Shown here piece after piece: positions 21,941 to 33,908 of a DNA stretch of 46,610 bases. Source of the DNA: Phoronis australis (lineage: Eukaryota > Phoronida > Phoronidae); contig NMRA01001099.1 in assembly GCA_002633005.1 (NCBI GenBank), positions 1 to 46,610 on the forward strand, written 5' to 3'. The notes under the pieces are model-generated. The model saw only the letters and a program-made list of their open reading frames with translations, did no database searches and was not told where the DNA came from. A program made the translations under genes and the position numbers. Position 1 is the first letter of the stretch, and every line of letters begins with the position of its first letter.

Positions 21941-24900
21941 GAAGTTGGCCAAGGTAGAGTTCAGTAACTCTTGGACCTGCGGTAGGACCTCGCTACAATC
22001 TAGCCAAAATCACGTGTTCTAATTTAAAATACACAGCAACATCTCACGAAATCTCTAGAGGTACTACTTTTTAGCGAGGTCATGCCAAGAATTATACGAT
22101 GACACTTGGCTTACCTCAAGATCCAACTGCTGTCTGGTGGTTTGATAATTGGTCCAATTATGTTGCACACCCAGCAGAATTAATGAGGAACATATTATTG
22201 CAACATTAAACAAACGTTTTATTTAGTAAAAGTCACATTTCTTACTGGACCAATTTTCAAAATTCAAAAACCTAATCATGAGTTCTTTTCACGAACTATT
22301 CAAATATTTATTACTATTATTATTTACAAACTTTCGAAACGAAAATTTAAAATATTATTGTCGCCTCCAATGTGTTTCTGGTGGTCTCATTATCTAAAGA
22401 ACGATGACATCAGCAGCCTAAGGCTATTTAATTAACCACAACAGCATGGTGTCTTTAATCTAAACCGGCAAATTCTGAGGTACGCAAACCGGTGGAGTTG
22501 CCCAATCTCGACTGGTTAGGATGTCAACGTCTGATAGTCATCATGGTCCTATCGTTATTGCTCTACCCATGTGTCTTTTGCGGTGCCCGAAACTACACAA
22601 AGAAAGTCTTGCAACATTTCACTGATTAACCAACACCCCGCTATTTAAATTACCAGATAAAACCGGGTATCAGAGCTGAGGTTCTCCCATAGAAGAGGTA
22701 TACCGGGAAATTCTGATAAGACGAGTGACTTTTTCAGGACCAGTTTCCCTATAAAAGTTAGCCTTTTCTGTCAAAGATTCTTTCCAAAGGTGCCGTTTCT
22801 GACAACATTCCTACAAAAGGATTCAATTTGAGAGTCCAAATCTCCACAAAAGGTTTTTTTCAACTATACAAATCTATTGAAGTTTTTAGTACTAAATTTG
22901 AAATTTTGGCTGCAAAAATGTAATTTGGCATGATCATTGCATGTTTTCTTGTATAATTTCAGACTTAATGGGTCAAAAATTCAACTCTCCAAGTCTGTAC
23001 GAAAGGATGGGAATCCTAATTTTCCGACTGCACCCCTTGCCAAAAGTTTAGTCGAATACCCGCTCGTGTTCACAGACCTACGATCACTTCAGGACGCGTG
23101 AAACACGCAATCTCAGCCGAGTAGCTTTTTACCACACAAAAATTGAGACTAAACAAATGGGAAATTATTGCCCTTTTTATGTACCATGTTTACAAATAAC
23201 AGTCATTGCAATATTGATAAATCAGACTAGCGTTCACTTATACACAGCTGTCTGCTGATGGTTTGCGCACCTGGGCGCTGGGTCAAACAGGGAACAGTGT
23301 TTGCAGTGAACCTTTTGCTGAGCAGACGCACATCGCCGTATGAGACGGCCAGACGTGTATTATGACTGTAAAATATTTACTGGCACGATCTGTGCTGAAC
23401 ACAAGGCCAGGTGGCTCTGTTTTCTTATGTCTGCATCAGACGAAATTTATTTCTTCGTTAGCTGGCGATGTCCATGACACAACGTGTGTAACTTTTCTTG
23501 AGATGGACCATAACGCAATTCAATGGCACATTGTTCAATATTATTGAGGCACTCAATAGTTGTTTTTAGCCACGGTTGCGTTTCTAGCAACTTTATTGTT
23601 TGGAAATTGGCGACTGGTGTGTTGGCTGGGCCACAAATATTTCCTGTTTCAATCTGTCCCGTGTCTCAGCCATTGTTTTTCTTAAACCTTCACTGCTTCC
23701 ACACAGCAAATTGAAATACAGCAGGAAATTCATCGGGAACCTTGAAATACCATTTGTATAAAGTAAGATTGACTGAGACTTTCTTCCATCCAGAATCTGG
23801 AGTATTCTGGCCCTGAGTGGGAATTGGTGGTGATGGTCGTACATTGTCTGTTGGTTCATACATGCAAACGTTTTTTTTTTGTGAAAATTGACCATTTTTC
23901 GTGTTTTCGAAATGACATATCATTTATTCAAGAGGAACTCCGATAGTGGCATCAAACTGAATATCACGGTCATGTAACAAGTTGCCATTATTTTCCCATT
24001 TTGTGAAATTATACATCATGTCAATGAGACCCTGTCGGATCGAAAGACGCTGCAATAGACCTAATTCACGCGGCGGTCATTAAAATCCAAAGCGAGGCTC
24101 ACTGCGATAAACAAAGCGGAAGTTGACATTGCGTGAGTTAAAAGGCCTGACTTTCGAGTCCCAGTTGGATATAAAATCTTTAAAATGTGTCGATAATTAA
24201 CCACGGAGACGTAGAAAAATGTATTAGAGAACAAGTCAATGCACCAAAGAGTTGTCTGATGAAAGGGTATAAGTTTTTTTCGGAAAACAAGGTTCGAAAC
24301 ATGAAAAGTAAATGTGACCAAATTGCGGCGATCGCAGTGTTACGGGTTAGGTATTATGCTGAATGCAGGATTACGTTTCTTCTTGTAAATTGTTGATAAA
24401 ATGCTTTCCACACAAACCAGACCATCTGCTCGTATTGTTGACAAGTTGAAGATATATTCGACAGTGGTGGCTCATTGCATTTTGCTGTCATGTGCAATTA
24501 GTCACATCTGGTTGAATTTGTTGATAAAGAAGATTAACATCAAGCAGCCTAGGTCCTGGTGAGGCAGCGGGACTGCCGGGACTAACATTTGATTTGTCAT
24601 TGATCTGAAAGAATAATTGAAGTTATTAAATATATTTTTATTAAAAAACAGGCTCTTAAATGAAATTAAAAATTATTTGACCATCAAGTCTGCTTTTTTA
24701 GTTTTAATAATTCTTACGTCTATTTCATGTGTTAGGTTTCAAATATCAATCTGGACCAAGTTGAATTTTAAAATTAAAACACCTAATTCGTTCGTCCAAA
24801 ACATAACCTCGTTTTAGAGCTCAATTTCACATAACTGGACAGATCAATCATAGTCATCATGTTTCTTCATGGGCCTCACTCATCCGAGGGGAAGGTGTCT

Positions 24901-25457
24901 GGGCCTTCTGAGAGGGGAATGTTTTCGCCGAGTGAGGGGAAAAATCTACCTAACGATCACCATTAATAGCACCCCGCCCTGTTGCAAGCTCTCATAGGCT
25001 CTGTCTCAAGTAGCATTTTGTGCTCTTTCAAACTGTCACCTGTGTGGTTACACTTGTGATTTGAACCCCGGAGAGAAATTTTCAATCACTATAGGGGAAT
25101 TTTTAGGCTTGGTGGGGGGAATTTCGCGTGATTTTTCAATATTTTTGAGAGGGGAATAGGGCCGATGTTCGGCCCCAAAATCTAGGGATTGAGGGCCCTG
25201 TCCTTCTTGGAAAGAAAAATGCATCATGTTTCAACCCATAGTCATGAAAACACAGCTTGGCTGAGCGACTATTCTCCGGTCGTTGCTATGATGCTCGGCA
25301 ACCGAAATGCGACAATTAAAATGTGATCTAACTTTTCGAAAACATTAAATTTATAAATTTTACACGGCCATATTTTTCTTTGTCGCGGCGTATGCCAACG
25401 ACTCAACGCTTCCGAATCTCAACGTCCTTATTGTAAAACAGACAGTTGAGAGTCCGT

Positions 25458-25527
25458 ATTTTTCAGGCGTTCAAGCAACGTGGAATACAGCTATGCCGAT
25501 AAGCCAACTGAGCTATCGTAGCGAGCC
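25458..25527 (-). repeat. tRNA-like sequence (pseudo-tRNA or SINE head)
   Basis: The minus strand contains a perfect box A, TAGCTCAGTTGG, inside a D-arm with a GATA/TATC stem. An anticodon-region CTGTATTCC and a decayed box B follow. The acceptor stem does not pair cleanly, so it is not a working tRNA gene. Confidence 0.4.
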
Positions 25528-25688
25528 TCGTTTTGGAACGCGCCTCATGTCGGCGTGAATTACATGTAGGTCTATAGCCCCATTCCGAAATACCAGAGCG
25601 TCCTCTCTGATTCCGCGATATTTACGCATGATGCTGCACGAGTTGTGCATTGTGACTAAGCCAAATATCGCAACTCTATACGATCCCC

Positions 25689-25792
25689 TCCAAGAGATGG
25701 TAGGATCCACGGTAAATGCAAGTTCTGTCCAGTGATATCCTCCAAGAGATGATAGGATCCACGGTAAATGCAAGTTCTGTCCAGTATAAACA
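25689..25792. repeat. 52-bp tandem duplication
   Basis: Two adjacent 52-base units beginning TCCAAGAGATGRTAGGATCC are almost identical over the first 45 bases. The unit is not a multiple of three, so the open frame across it (25513-25806, minus) changes frame between copies and is not a conserved protein. Confidence 0.9.
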
Positions 25793-25898
25793 GTTGTGTA
25801 AAGCACATCATTATCTCCCTAACAGGACAACTGGCATCAAACTAGTCACAACTGCACCGGTGGTGTTCAAAGTCCCACCTTCTTGAAACATGATGCAT

Positions 25899-27254
25899 TG
25901 GCTATAATAACATTACACGATCATCCAAGAAACATCACAAAACTTCAAACGCATGCTTCCATTTGCTTTATTCAATTTACCCTTGTTAGCCAACGTTTTC
26001 TTGAAGCGTAATTGAATTTATTAATGGAAGAACTGGTACTTTTTTCTGAATCTACCAATGCAAAAAGAATTAACAAACAAATACGAATTGCTGTATTCTA
26101 TCACTTAAGCGCACTGTGCACTTTTAGGTATTGGAATTTTAAAGAAACCCTAGCGTAAGACGCACAAACTAAGCAACGAAGAGTTCAGTACAACAGCCCG
26201 CCTGCGAAATGAAACGCCATTAGCAAATCCCTCTTATACTTTTAACAGGTAATAAATTAATCTTTTTTACAAAACACATTCAAAGAATAGGGAATTACAT
26301 TTGGAAAGCGAGTCACGTAAAAATAAATTACGTAGGTCATAAATCGATTTTGACTATTGGCCGGGATACAGGTTGGGATACGAAGAAAAACGCATTCCAT
26401 CAACGATATAGCTCGCATGCGCATTACCTGACTCCAGAGATCAGTGTCATACTTGAATCATTACAGGTTCGTGTAAAATTCTGAAATATCGACACAACAC
26501 AGCACATTTGTGCTTTGAATGGCAGCAACGTACGTAAAAACTCGCGTTTGCGCTTATTAGTTTTATTTCGTTTAACGGTGTCTGACTACTACAAAATTTG
26601 GGAAAGGCTGAAACGATGTTTCGCTGAATGAGGTATAAACTAACACAATTAGTGAAATGTTTAATTATACGACCAGAGTACTCGTACCTTGGCAGTTTTG
26701 GGTCTTAGCAGTATCTTCCATGGTGACGAATGGAATGGTCATTCAGTTTTGCTTATAACGCAAATAACTAACAATATTAAGTAATTCTGGAAACATGGTC
26801 TATCAAGGTGTGGAATGTCGATCTCGTACATGTAGCAGGGTGAAATGTGGAGTATCAATGCCTCAAATAAAGAGACTCTTGGTGACCTTGCGAAGAGGCA
26901 AATGGCTACCACGTGGTAAAGTGGAACGGCGCTGAAGTCTTGAAAATGATTATAGAACTTGAGAGAAGTTTAAAACTACTTAGAATATTGCACCTCTAAC
27001 TAAGTCAACCTCGTCTACAAAGAGTTTAAAGTGTCAAGAGGCATTAATTTACCTTGTGGTTGCGAAACAAGGAACCTTCCTCCGTCACTGTAACGTCGTG
27101 TTACTTGTGCAGTGAATAAAATGAAATTCAGCAATCAATGCTTTGCAGACCTCCACTTCCTTCGATCTGCAAAATCCAGTTTTTAGTAGTACCTTATACA
27201 TAAAACCCCACGGAAGCATTTTATAGCCAGTGATACACAAAAAAAATAAAATTT
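25899..27254. other. Intergenic, no gene seen
   Basis: AT-rich DNA without long open frames on either strand, repeats or RNA-gene signals that I can support. Confidence 0.45.
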
Positions 27255-27320
27255 GAGAAGAAGTCGTAATTACGATTTGTTCTCGTAATTGTGACCTTTT
27301 CGCGTAATTACGATTAAATT
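27255..27320. repeat. Palindrome-core minisatellite, CGTAATTACGA type, locus 2
   Basis: Three units of the repeat at 7570-7700: GTCGTAATTACGATTTG, then CTCGTAATTGTGACCTTTT, then CGCGTAATTACGATT. That the same unit occurs at two distant loci suggests it is dispersed, not only locally amplified. Confidence 0.75.
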
Positions 27321-27599
27321 AATAATGTTTCTCACGTTGGTTTCTAGCTCACAAACAACAGCAAATGTTCCACGTGACGGTGTGGAACTTACAATCGTAT
27401 GCCCCAGTTGTATTCAAAACTTCAATAAGCCATCACAAACAGCTTTCTTTACAGGGGTATTTAATTATATCCCAAACTGACGTTACTGTATTCCTGTCCT
27501 TTGTTTGAATTGAAATTGGTTAGAATAAATCGTCTAGAATTTCGCGAACAGTAAAATACATGAGCACCGCAGCCCCAGAAATCGATTTTCATTCATCCC

Positions 27600-27757
27600 C
27601 TGGCATACATTCATGAGCAAGACCGAGCCGGAGCTCTGAGTAGAGGGAAACACTTCCGTAGAATGCTCGACTGCCTGTCAGGGAAGCCACTGAGGATTCG
27701 AACTCGGGTCTCCCAGGTGGGAATTTAGAGCTCATACCTCCGAGCTACACTGACTCC
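27600..27757 (-). repeat. tRNA-derived SINE
   Basis: On the minus strand the head at 27688-27757 has box A (TAGCTCGGAGG) and an exact box B (GAGTTCGAATCC) about 45 bases apart, the spacing of a tRNA promoter. The acceptor arm no longer pairs, so this is a SINE head or pseudo-tRNA. The following body to about 27600 has no match elsewhere in the window. Confidence 0.65.
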
Positions 27758-28815
27758 TCGAAGAATGAAAAGCTGCCAATTCATACAAAAAGCCTGTAAT
27801 TGATTCTAAACTCGGTAAGGAACAAAATGAGACCGATTTTAACATGGTATAAAGTAGCTTAAGTCAAACGTGAGTTTTTTTAGAGTAGGCCTAGATTATT
27901 ACACCTTTATAACTCCACCAAACCGGCGCCGGCAGCCTTTCGTCAAAAATCTAATTTTCGACCTAGAACGCTGACGTTGATGACAGTGATCTCAGCTTCT
28001 TTCTTATGCAAATTAGAGGTGCGGTTTCTGAGCTTCAGTGGAAAGAACTTACAAACTGTTATCACATGGGACCAACCTCAACAAGTTGGTTCATGTCGAG
28101 GCTGATTGATTAATCCGCCGAGCATAAGGTAATGACGAACTACCCGTTCTTTCCAAGCTCAGTAAGCGCCTCTCAGAGGCACGTGGTCTAAGTCAATTTT
28201 ATGACTGCACAGCGGTAAGTCAGGGGTTATCTTTCTTGGCGGATGGCGAGTTATTGCAGTTTTAATGGTATTTATGATTAGATTTAAGCACACAATCTCC
28301 TAAAAGGACGATCCGTCGTTTGATATCCAAATGATAAGAACCAATTTATTTGAAAGCATGCACCTTAGTATTCAGATGTGTTAAAATGGACATGAAATAA
28401 TGTTTTTAAGAAACGATTTCAAGATTGTCGCTATGACACACATTACTTTTACAACATTCAAATAATTATTGATAGTCCAGGAATGCTTCTTGTAGTTGCT
28501 CTTTATATCAGGCTGTTTGCTCGACCAACATATGAAAACTTTGAAGACACGTAGAGAGCATTTTCACAACTTGGCACGGGGCCAGTGGACGATTATAAAT
28601 GGAAATGCATGCACTGCAGATACGGTTATAAAAATGACACGCAACCCTCGATATCTAACTTAATTTAGCTTGCTAGTTACGTTCACATGTACGGTGTCCA
28701 TGGTGTTTATCATACACTACTAAGCACTTCATTACATCATCTTAATTAGTGACTTGGTGCTCAGTTAGAGGCTAGGTCGTTGCATGCTATTCGTTAACAA
28801 GTGTTAATTTAACGA

Positions 28816-29052
28816 TCAGCTCTTCGCATCGATCTCACGTTTTTGTTGCGTATGGAATTCTTTCTGTGCCATCTGCTTCATACCTGCTAGTAAGGGGCCG
28901 ATACAAGGACTTCCCGCATGTATTCGCTTCCCTTCATTTTTGCTTGATTTTTGCAAATATCGGTAGATGACCTCATTTTCTTCCGTCCTCCGTCTTCCCT
29001 CAGTGATAATATATCTTATTGTGAGGAGTAATTTTCCGCTTAAATCTGCCAT
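28816..29052 (-). CDS. Candidate 5' exon or short open frame, unknown product
   Basis: A 78-codon open frame starts at an ATG in good context (ACAATGGCA). The product is basic and hydrophilic (RRRTEENEVIYRYLQKSSKN), with no family I recognise. Upstream on the minus strand lie CGGCCATTTTTG (YY1-like) and TTACGTCAC (CRE-like), elements found near animal transcription starts. A strong donor (GCAG|GTATGA, exon end 28884) would make the first 169 bases a first coding exon. The frame also extends upstream to 29202 without a stop. No downstream exon was found, and a 128-codon frame can occur by chance in this much DNA. Confidence 0.25.
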   Translation of the reverse strand: MADLSGKLLLTIRYIITEGRRRTEENEVIYRYLQKSSKNEGKRIHAGSPCIGPLLAGMKQMAQKEFHTQQKREIDAKS

Positions 29053-29202
29053 TGTAACGTTTTTGTTTGAATATTTGTATTTTGCTAGATTCCCTTGTGG
29101 GTACTGTGACGTAACATCGTGCCTCGTGAACAAAAATGGCCGACTGAAGACAAAGTGTGCAAATAGAACTACAGTTTGTATTATAGAGAGATAAGAAGTC
29201 AT

Positions 29203-30326
29203 GGGTGAGATTTATTTTTTCACTCGTTATATGTTACCTCAGGCGACCTTGAATACTCAAGGACATGGACGCATTTCAAATATTCGAACACTCTAGATTT
29301 TGCATGACATTAGGTAACCCGCCAAAGGTCAAACTTATCAAAGAATAATTTCTGTGGTTGCACTTAGTAATAATATTTTCTGGTATAAACAGAAACATTT
29401 CAAAAATTTGCGAATTTGGTTACCCGATAGCATGGCGTGTTACCTTGGGTTCAGTTGAGTGATATTCTAAAATCCAGCTGGTCATGGACGGATAGTTGTT
29501 TTGCATTGTATTCGAACAAACGAAATTAGACTCGCGTAGCATATTTCAGACCTCCAAACGGATCCGCAAGTCCGGGTCCAGTGCGGTCCCTTGGACACTT
29601 CTTTAACGCTAGCATTTCGTATTTATAACGTTCTCATTTGCTATGAACGTCGTGAACATAAGTATTGGCCTGACAGCTTACAATAACAACAAACGATTAT
29701 ATAAAACACCCTAACATTTTAGTTATAAATTGCCACCCATTTCCCAGTTTGTGCATATGCAGAATACAGGAGTCGATTTGTTACGTTACACAACAGACAT
29801 ACATTAAATTAAAGAATTGTTACAAGTTGACAAATCAGTAACAGGTGCGGAAATAAACGAGTAATGAGTTTCACCATATGATGGAGTAAAGTCACTCGGG
29901 AGCAAGAGTTCGCAATGCAGAACGTTAATTAACTGCACGGGTAGGCTGCAAAGGAAGTGGGATGCTACGACTACCTAGACAAGATAAATGACATGAATCG
30001 CCACCTTTGTTGGTCCGTGAATTTCTTATATCGGATCTACACAGATTTCGTTCAAAAGATCGTCGAAAAAGGCAACTGGACGTCATAGGAATGGCCGGGT
30101 ATCATTTGCGCCGTTTTGAAATGAGGAACGCGCAATCACTACTTGCTCACTTAGGTGGCGCTGCAAGAATTATTGTTGTGCATTGCAGTTTATGACATAA
30201 TACCTTGCTTTAGCATCAATTTTAACAAGGCAAACGTGAAAGAGCGCGTGTTCCAACCATTGTAGTTTGGACACAATACCTCGTTTTCAAACTTAATGAC
30301 GAATTCGTGCAAGTAAGGATTTTATT
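29203..30326. other. Intergenic, no gene seen
   Basis: No repeat shared with the rest of the window and no credible coding exon. The open frame at 30007 is short and unrecognised. Confidence 0.45.
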
Positions 30327-31540
30327 ACTCTGCGCGTGTAAGCGCAGAGTACTGTTGTTCCTGGGTTTTCTTCAATTTTATTCTTATTCTTTCTTCTTAT
30401 TCTTCTTATTCTTCTTCCGACCAACTTTGAGACTTAATAACTCCAAATTGGGTGCAGGTACGGTCTTTAAATTCAGCATATGAATTTTGACAGTATATAA
30501 ATTTTGATTGATTATATAATCATATTCCATATTGCACCGGAAGAGGTCGTTTGGTGCAAAGGTCATATAATTTTCAAAATGCTACTCCTCCTTCAGTTTT
30601 TAAGCTATCTTTTTCAAATTCGGTGCACAGGTATAAGTCAACATGACAATTTAAAAAATTACTTTTCTAAGTAATCGGGTCATCCAATCAGGTGAAATAG
30701 GTCAAAGGTCATTAGGTGCAAACTAAAATTTTGAGCTAGACACTTCAAATTGACAGGTCTGATTGCCACAGGTAAATCAAATCGGAATCCAAAGTTTCAG
30801 GTCATTTAGTGCAAGCATGGGGTCATTAGGTGCATTTTTCTTCTGAAAATTTGACCTTTTCAATCAGCAAGTATTCTGATGTGTCAACCGTTAGACAACC
30901 GTGATTCTCAGCGTTAAACACACTTTCCATGGGCTTTCCAAAAATTCTATTAAGGATGCTTAAAATGCACCGGATAGGGTCAATTAGTGCAAAGGTCATG
31001 TAACGTTAAAAATGTTATATCTTTTACGTTTTTTAAGAAATTCTTTTCAATTTCAGCACACTGGTGTAAGTCAACTTCCCAATTGAACAACTACGCAATA
31101 GGACCAACCAATCAGAAAAAATAGGTCAAAGGTCATTGAGTGCAAAATTAAAATTTTGAGCTAGAGACTTCAACATTACATATCTGTTTACTAAACGGGA
31201 TTGAGTTTGAATTCTAAATTTTTGGGTCATTTGGTGCATCCATGGGGTCACTAGGTGCATTTTTCTTCTGAAAGTTTGACCAATTCATTCATGTTGTATT
31301 CTTAAGTGCTTAAAGCAAAACACCTGTGATTCTTAGCATTAACTATACTATAAATTGGTTGTACAATTATTCCCTCACTGGGGTTCATAATGCACCGGAA
31401 GAGGTCAGTTAGTGGAAAGGTCATCAAAACATTAACATGAAATTACTCCTACAATTTTACAGAATTTCTTTTCATATTGGTAAACGGGGTTGCTGTCAGT
31501 AACTTCCCATAACAATTCCTTTAATACGCACGCGCAGAGT
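30327..31540. mobile_element. 1.2-kb element with 12-bp terminal inverted repeats and internal tandem units
   Basis: ACTCTGCGCGTG at 30327-30338 is matched exactly in reverse by CACGCGCAGAGT at 31529-31540. The left end also forms a hairpin on its own (ACTCTGCGC, six-base loop, GCGCAGAGT). Inside, the block GCACCGG...GTGCAAAGGTCAT starts at 30534, 30967 and 31392, giving tandem units of 433 and 425 bases plus a partial third. Each unit holds repeated GGTCATTNGGTGCA words and a GGTGCATTTTTCTTCTGAAA block. There is no protein. This fits a non-autonomous DNA transposon with an expanded core. Confidence 0.78.
30374..30418. repeat. (TTCTTA)n pyrimidine-rich microsatellite
   Basis: Pure pyrimidine-biased run of TTCTT/ATTCTT units within the left end of the 1.2-kb element, giving a lysine/asparagine-rich open frame on the minus strand that is not a gene. 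Confidence 0.8.
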
Positions 31541-33784
31541 CCATTATTGTCGCAATAATCTTTCTAGTTTCAGTTGGGATTTGGAAGAAGTTCTTCCCAG
31601 CACTAGAGCTCAGAACTGAAGTGTCTATAGACCCGCTTTCTGAAATTGGTCTCAGATTGTTCTTTAGGCAAAACAGGTGTTATTTCTGGTCTTGGAAAGA
31701 TCTTATAACTCGTTATTGCTTGACTGAGACCAGGCTCTACACGTGTAATTCACTCGTCATGACGTGCCATGTCATTTGCCAAGACCAAATTCCTTGAGGA
31801 ATACCGAATTTGTAAGACAAAAGATTATTTTTCATCTGAGGGAACAAGCTGAAACCAATTTTAAAGCAGTACGCGATGTAAATCAAAATTAAGTTTTTTC
31901 TACGGGCGCGGATTTATCAGCTTTCAATCGAGCGGGAAAACACCATCACTGCCATAGAAACCCGCCGTTGCTAAGCAACCTCTAAGCAGTAACCCTGACG
32001 AAATAGACGTACGTAGTCAGTAGTGACCTTTTCAAAATTCAAGTAACCCAACATGATCAATTTGCTGCCTTGTGTAAAATGCGATTCTTGATTACAATTT
32101 TCCTGCAAGATCTGCATTGCAATATGAGATGAAAAATGCAAAACAATAATTAGCTGCGAAACGCATCACAAGGATCAAAAGACAAATTAGGATTGAGCTC
32201 AAACAGGGTCAATTGCGATGCAATTTTTTGTAATTTTAATTAAAAAGAAACGTGCTGATAGCCAGTGCGCTGAAATGGTATTTTTACTTGTTGGTGAATA
32301 TCCAGCAATTTATTTGTTCGTTAACCGCAACCGCCTTGTAAATCGGCGACCAATCAATGACAATGATAAATCCTTTGAAATTCTAAACTTATATGAGCAT
32401 CTTTCTATCGATAAATATTAAAGAAAAACGCTTCACACGGAATGATGCGTCTTCGTCAACTTAAAAAAACATCTCACACAGAGACAGTAATTACCGTAAG
32501 TAAGTGTCCTATTCTCGTCGCTCTCTCCAAACAATTTCTAATGCTAATCTACGCACTTAAGAAGAATTAATGAACTTAATTTCTCTGCCCTTGAGTCAAC
32601 AAAAATCGACTTAATCCCAATTAGTATTCTTGCAGTCCATTGAAAACGACCAAACTACGTGACTGCAATTTTTTAACGTCGCGCCTGCAGGGGTTAAACC
32701 ATGAAGAAACCAAAGGGTCTTGAAAGAACACTTTTCTTTCTGTGAAAATATGCCTACGCGTCGTTCTGTTTTTCGCTTACAACAATGATCAGAAAAGAAC
32801 GAATTTATCCCTATACTAATCACGTGTATAATTTTCATAATGAGAAGAATGTGACTTTTAAAGTTTTGGCATTCTTTGTCCCGAAACTGCTACTTACATA
32901 CTTAAAGAGGCGTGGAACGCGAAAACTCGTTAAAAATAGCTTTTAAACAGATCGAGGCTACTCTACTTCTAAGGGATGCTGACGTGAGAGTTATTCACTT
33001 TGAATGTTGCAAGATTTTCTAGAAGAAAATCGTTTCATATTCATTGTTATGGAAACACATACCAAATAAAAACTCTCCCAGTACATTTTCAAATTCTCCG
33101 CCCATAATAATAATATATGTATGCGCGCATGTCCTCAAAGAAGTCGGTCTGACCGGCTGCGGCATGAAATTGTCATCGTTTCGTTAACATCAAAGGTCAA
33201 AGGTCACATTTTCCATATAAGGTTAATGTTCTATGTCTGTCTTGCCATACCAAATAAGGAGACGTGCATGCCGTGTGAGAAAAAAATCGACGAAGTGACG
33301 AGCAGCCGGCAGATTGTTTTTTTTTTCGAAATTTGAAACTAAAGGAAATATGCTTTGGCATCAACAGAAATCCAAAATCTTTACGAGCAAACTGTAAAAA
33401 CACCTGTAAACAATTTGACTTCTGTTCCAGTATCAGAAAACCAATTTGAATAATGCATTTTTGTCTGTCTTTCACGTTCTATGCCACTAGACATTGGAAA
33501 TTAAATGTTTTGTATGTCTCCCGAGTGGAGCGAAAGTGAAATTGTCTTGACCTAAACACTGACTCAAAGGACTTGACGCCTTGGCAGCCAGTGAGTGATG
33601 GATTCGTATCAAATTTGAAAATTATTTTATCCGATAGAATTGCCATCTCAGACTTTTTACGCAAAATATGGAGCACAGGCCTGTCTAAAGGACTGTATTA
33701 CAAAAGCTATTTTATGGGATATCCAACAGTTTCAGTAATTTGGAGAGGACAATTTAAAACTGTTCACCCGCCTTCTAGATATAC
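31541..33784. other. Intergenic, holds the X-box-like site
   Basis: Open frames at 32218, 32611, 33121 and 33197 are short and do not resemble known families. The only notable site is the X-box-like palindrome at 31967. Confidence 0.4.
31967..31979. promoter_or_regulatory. RFX X-box-like palindrome
   Basis: GTTGCTAAGCAAC is a full two-half-site X-box, the target of RFX factors that switch on ciliary genes in animals. It lies in a locally GC-richer patch (CCCGCCGTTGC). No gene start is identified beside it. The next forward open frame, at 32218, is short and unrecognised. Confidence 0.45.
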
Positions 33785-33908
33785 ACCGGAAGTGACGTAA
33801 ATGTAATAACGCTAACAAAAACTGGACGAATGACATGCTACACACATCTTCGAATTCGGCCGTTCCGGATTACACAACGATTATTAGAACTCTCCTTTGT
33901 TCCGGAGG
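33785..33908 (+). promoter_or_regulatory. ETS+CRE promoter-like site and possible non-coding first exon
   Basis: ACCGGAAGTGACGTAA at 33785-33800 overlaps a full ETS site with a CRE, a pairing typical of CpG-type animal promoters. About 100 bases downstream is a strong splice donor, TCCGGAG|GTAAGA, with the exon ending at 33908. The stretch between has no useful start codon, so it would be a 5' UTR exon. I could not find the coding exons that would follow on the plus strand before the next repeats. Confidence 0.45.

Larger units (their letters stand above)
18877..25218. other. Intergenic, repeat remnants only
   Basis: Contains SINE copy 2 and R1 copy 3. The overlapping open frames at 19743-20036 on both strands cannot both be genes, and neither matches a family I know. 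The stretch 24880-25200 has several GAGGGGAA/GGGGAAT words and may be part of an unrecognised repeat. Confidence 0.4.
25219..25898. mobile_element. Putative element bounded by a perfect 16-bp inverted repeat
   Basis: ATGCATCATGTTTCAA at 25219-25234 is repeated exactly, in reverse complement, at 25883-25898. The 680-base interior holds a tRNA-like stretch and a 52-bp tandem duplication but no recognisable protein. This could be a non-autonomous DNA transposon. A chance match of this length within 700 bases is unlikely but possible across the whole window. No target-site duplication is visible. Confidence 0.45.

Noticed and set aside
30336-30352. Hairpin at 30327-30350 as a Helitron 3' end
   Set aside because: A CTRR terminus is missing, and the same sequence pairs with the right end as a terminal inverted repeat, which fits a TIR element better.
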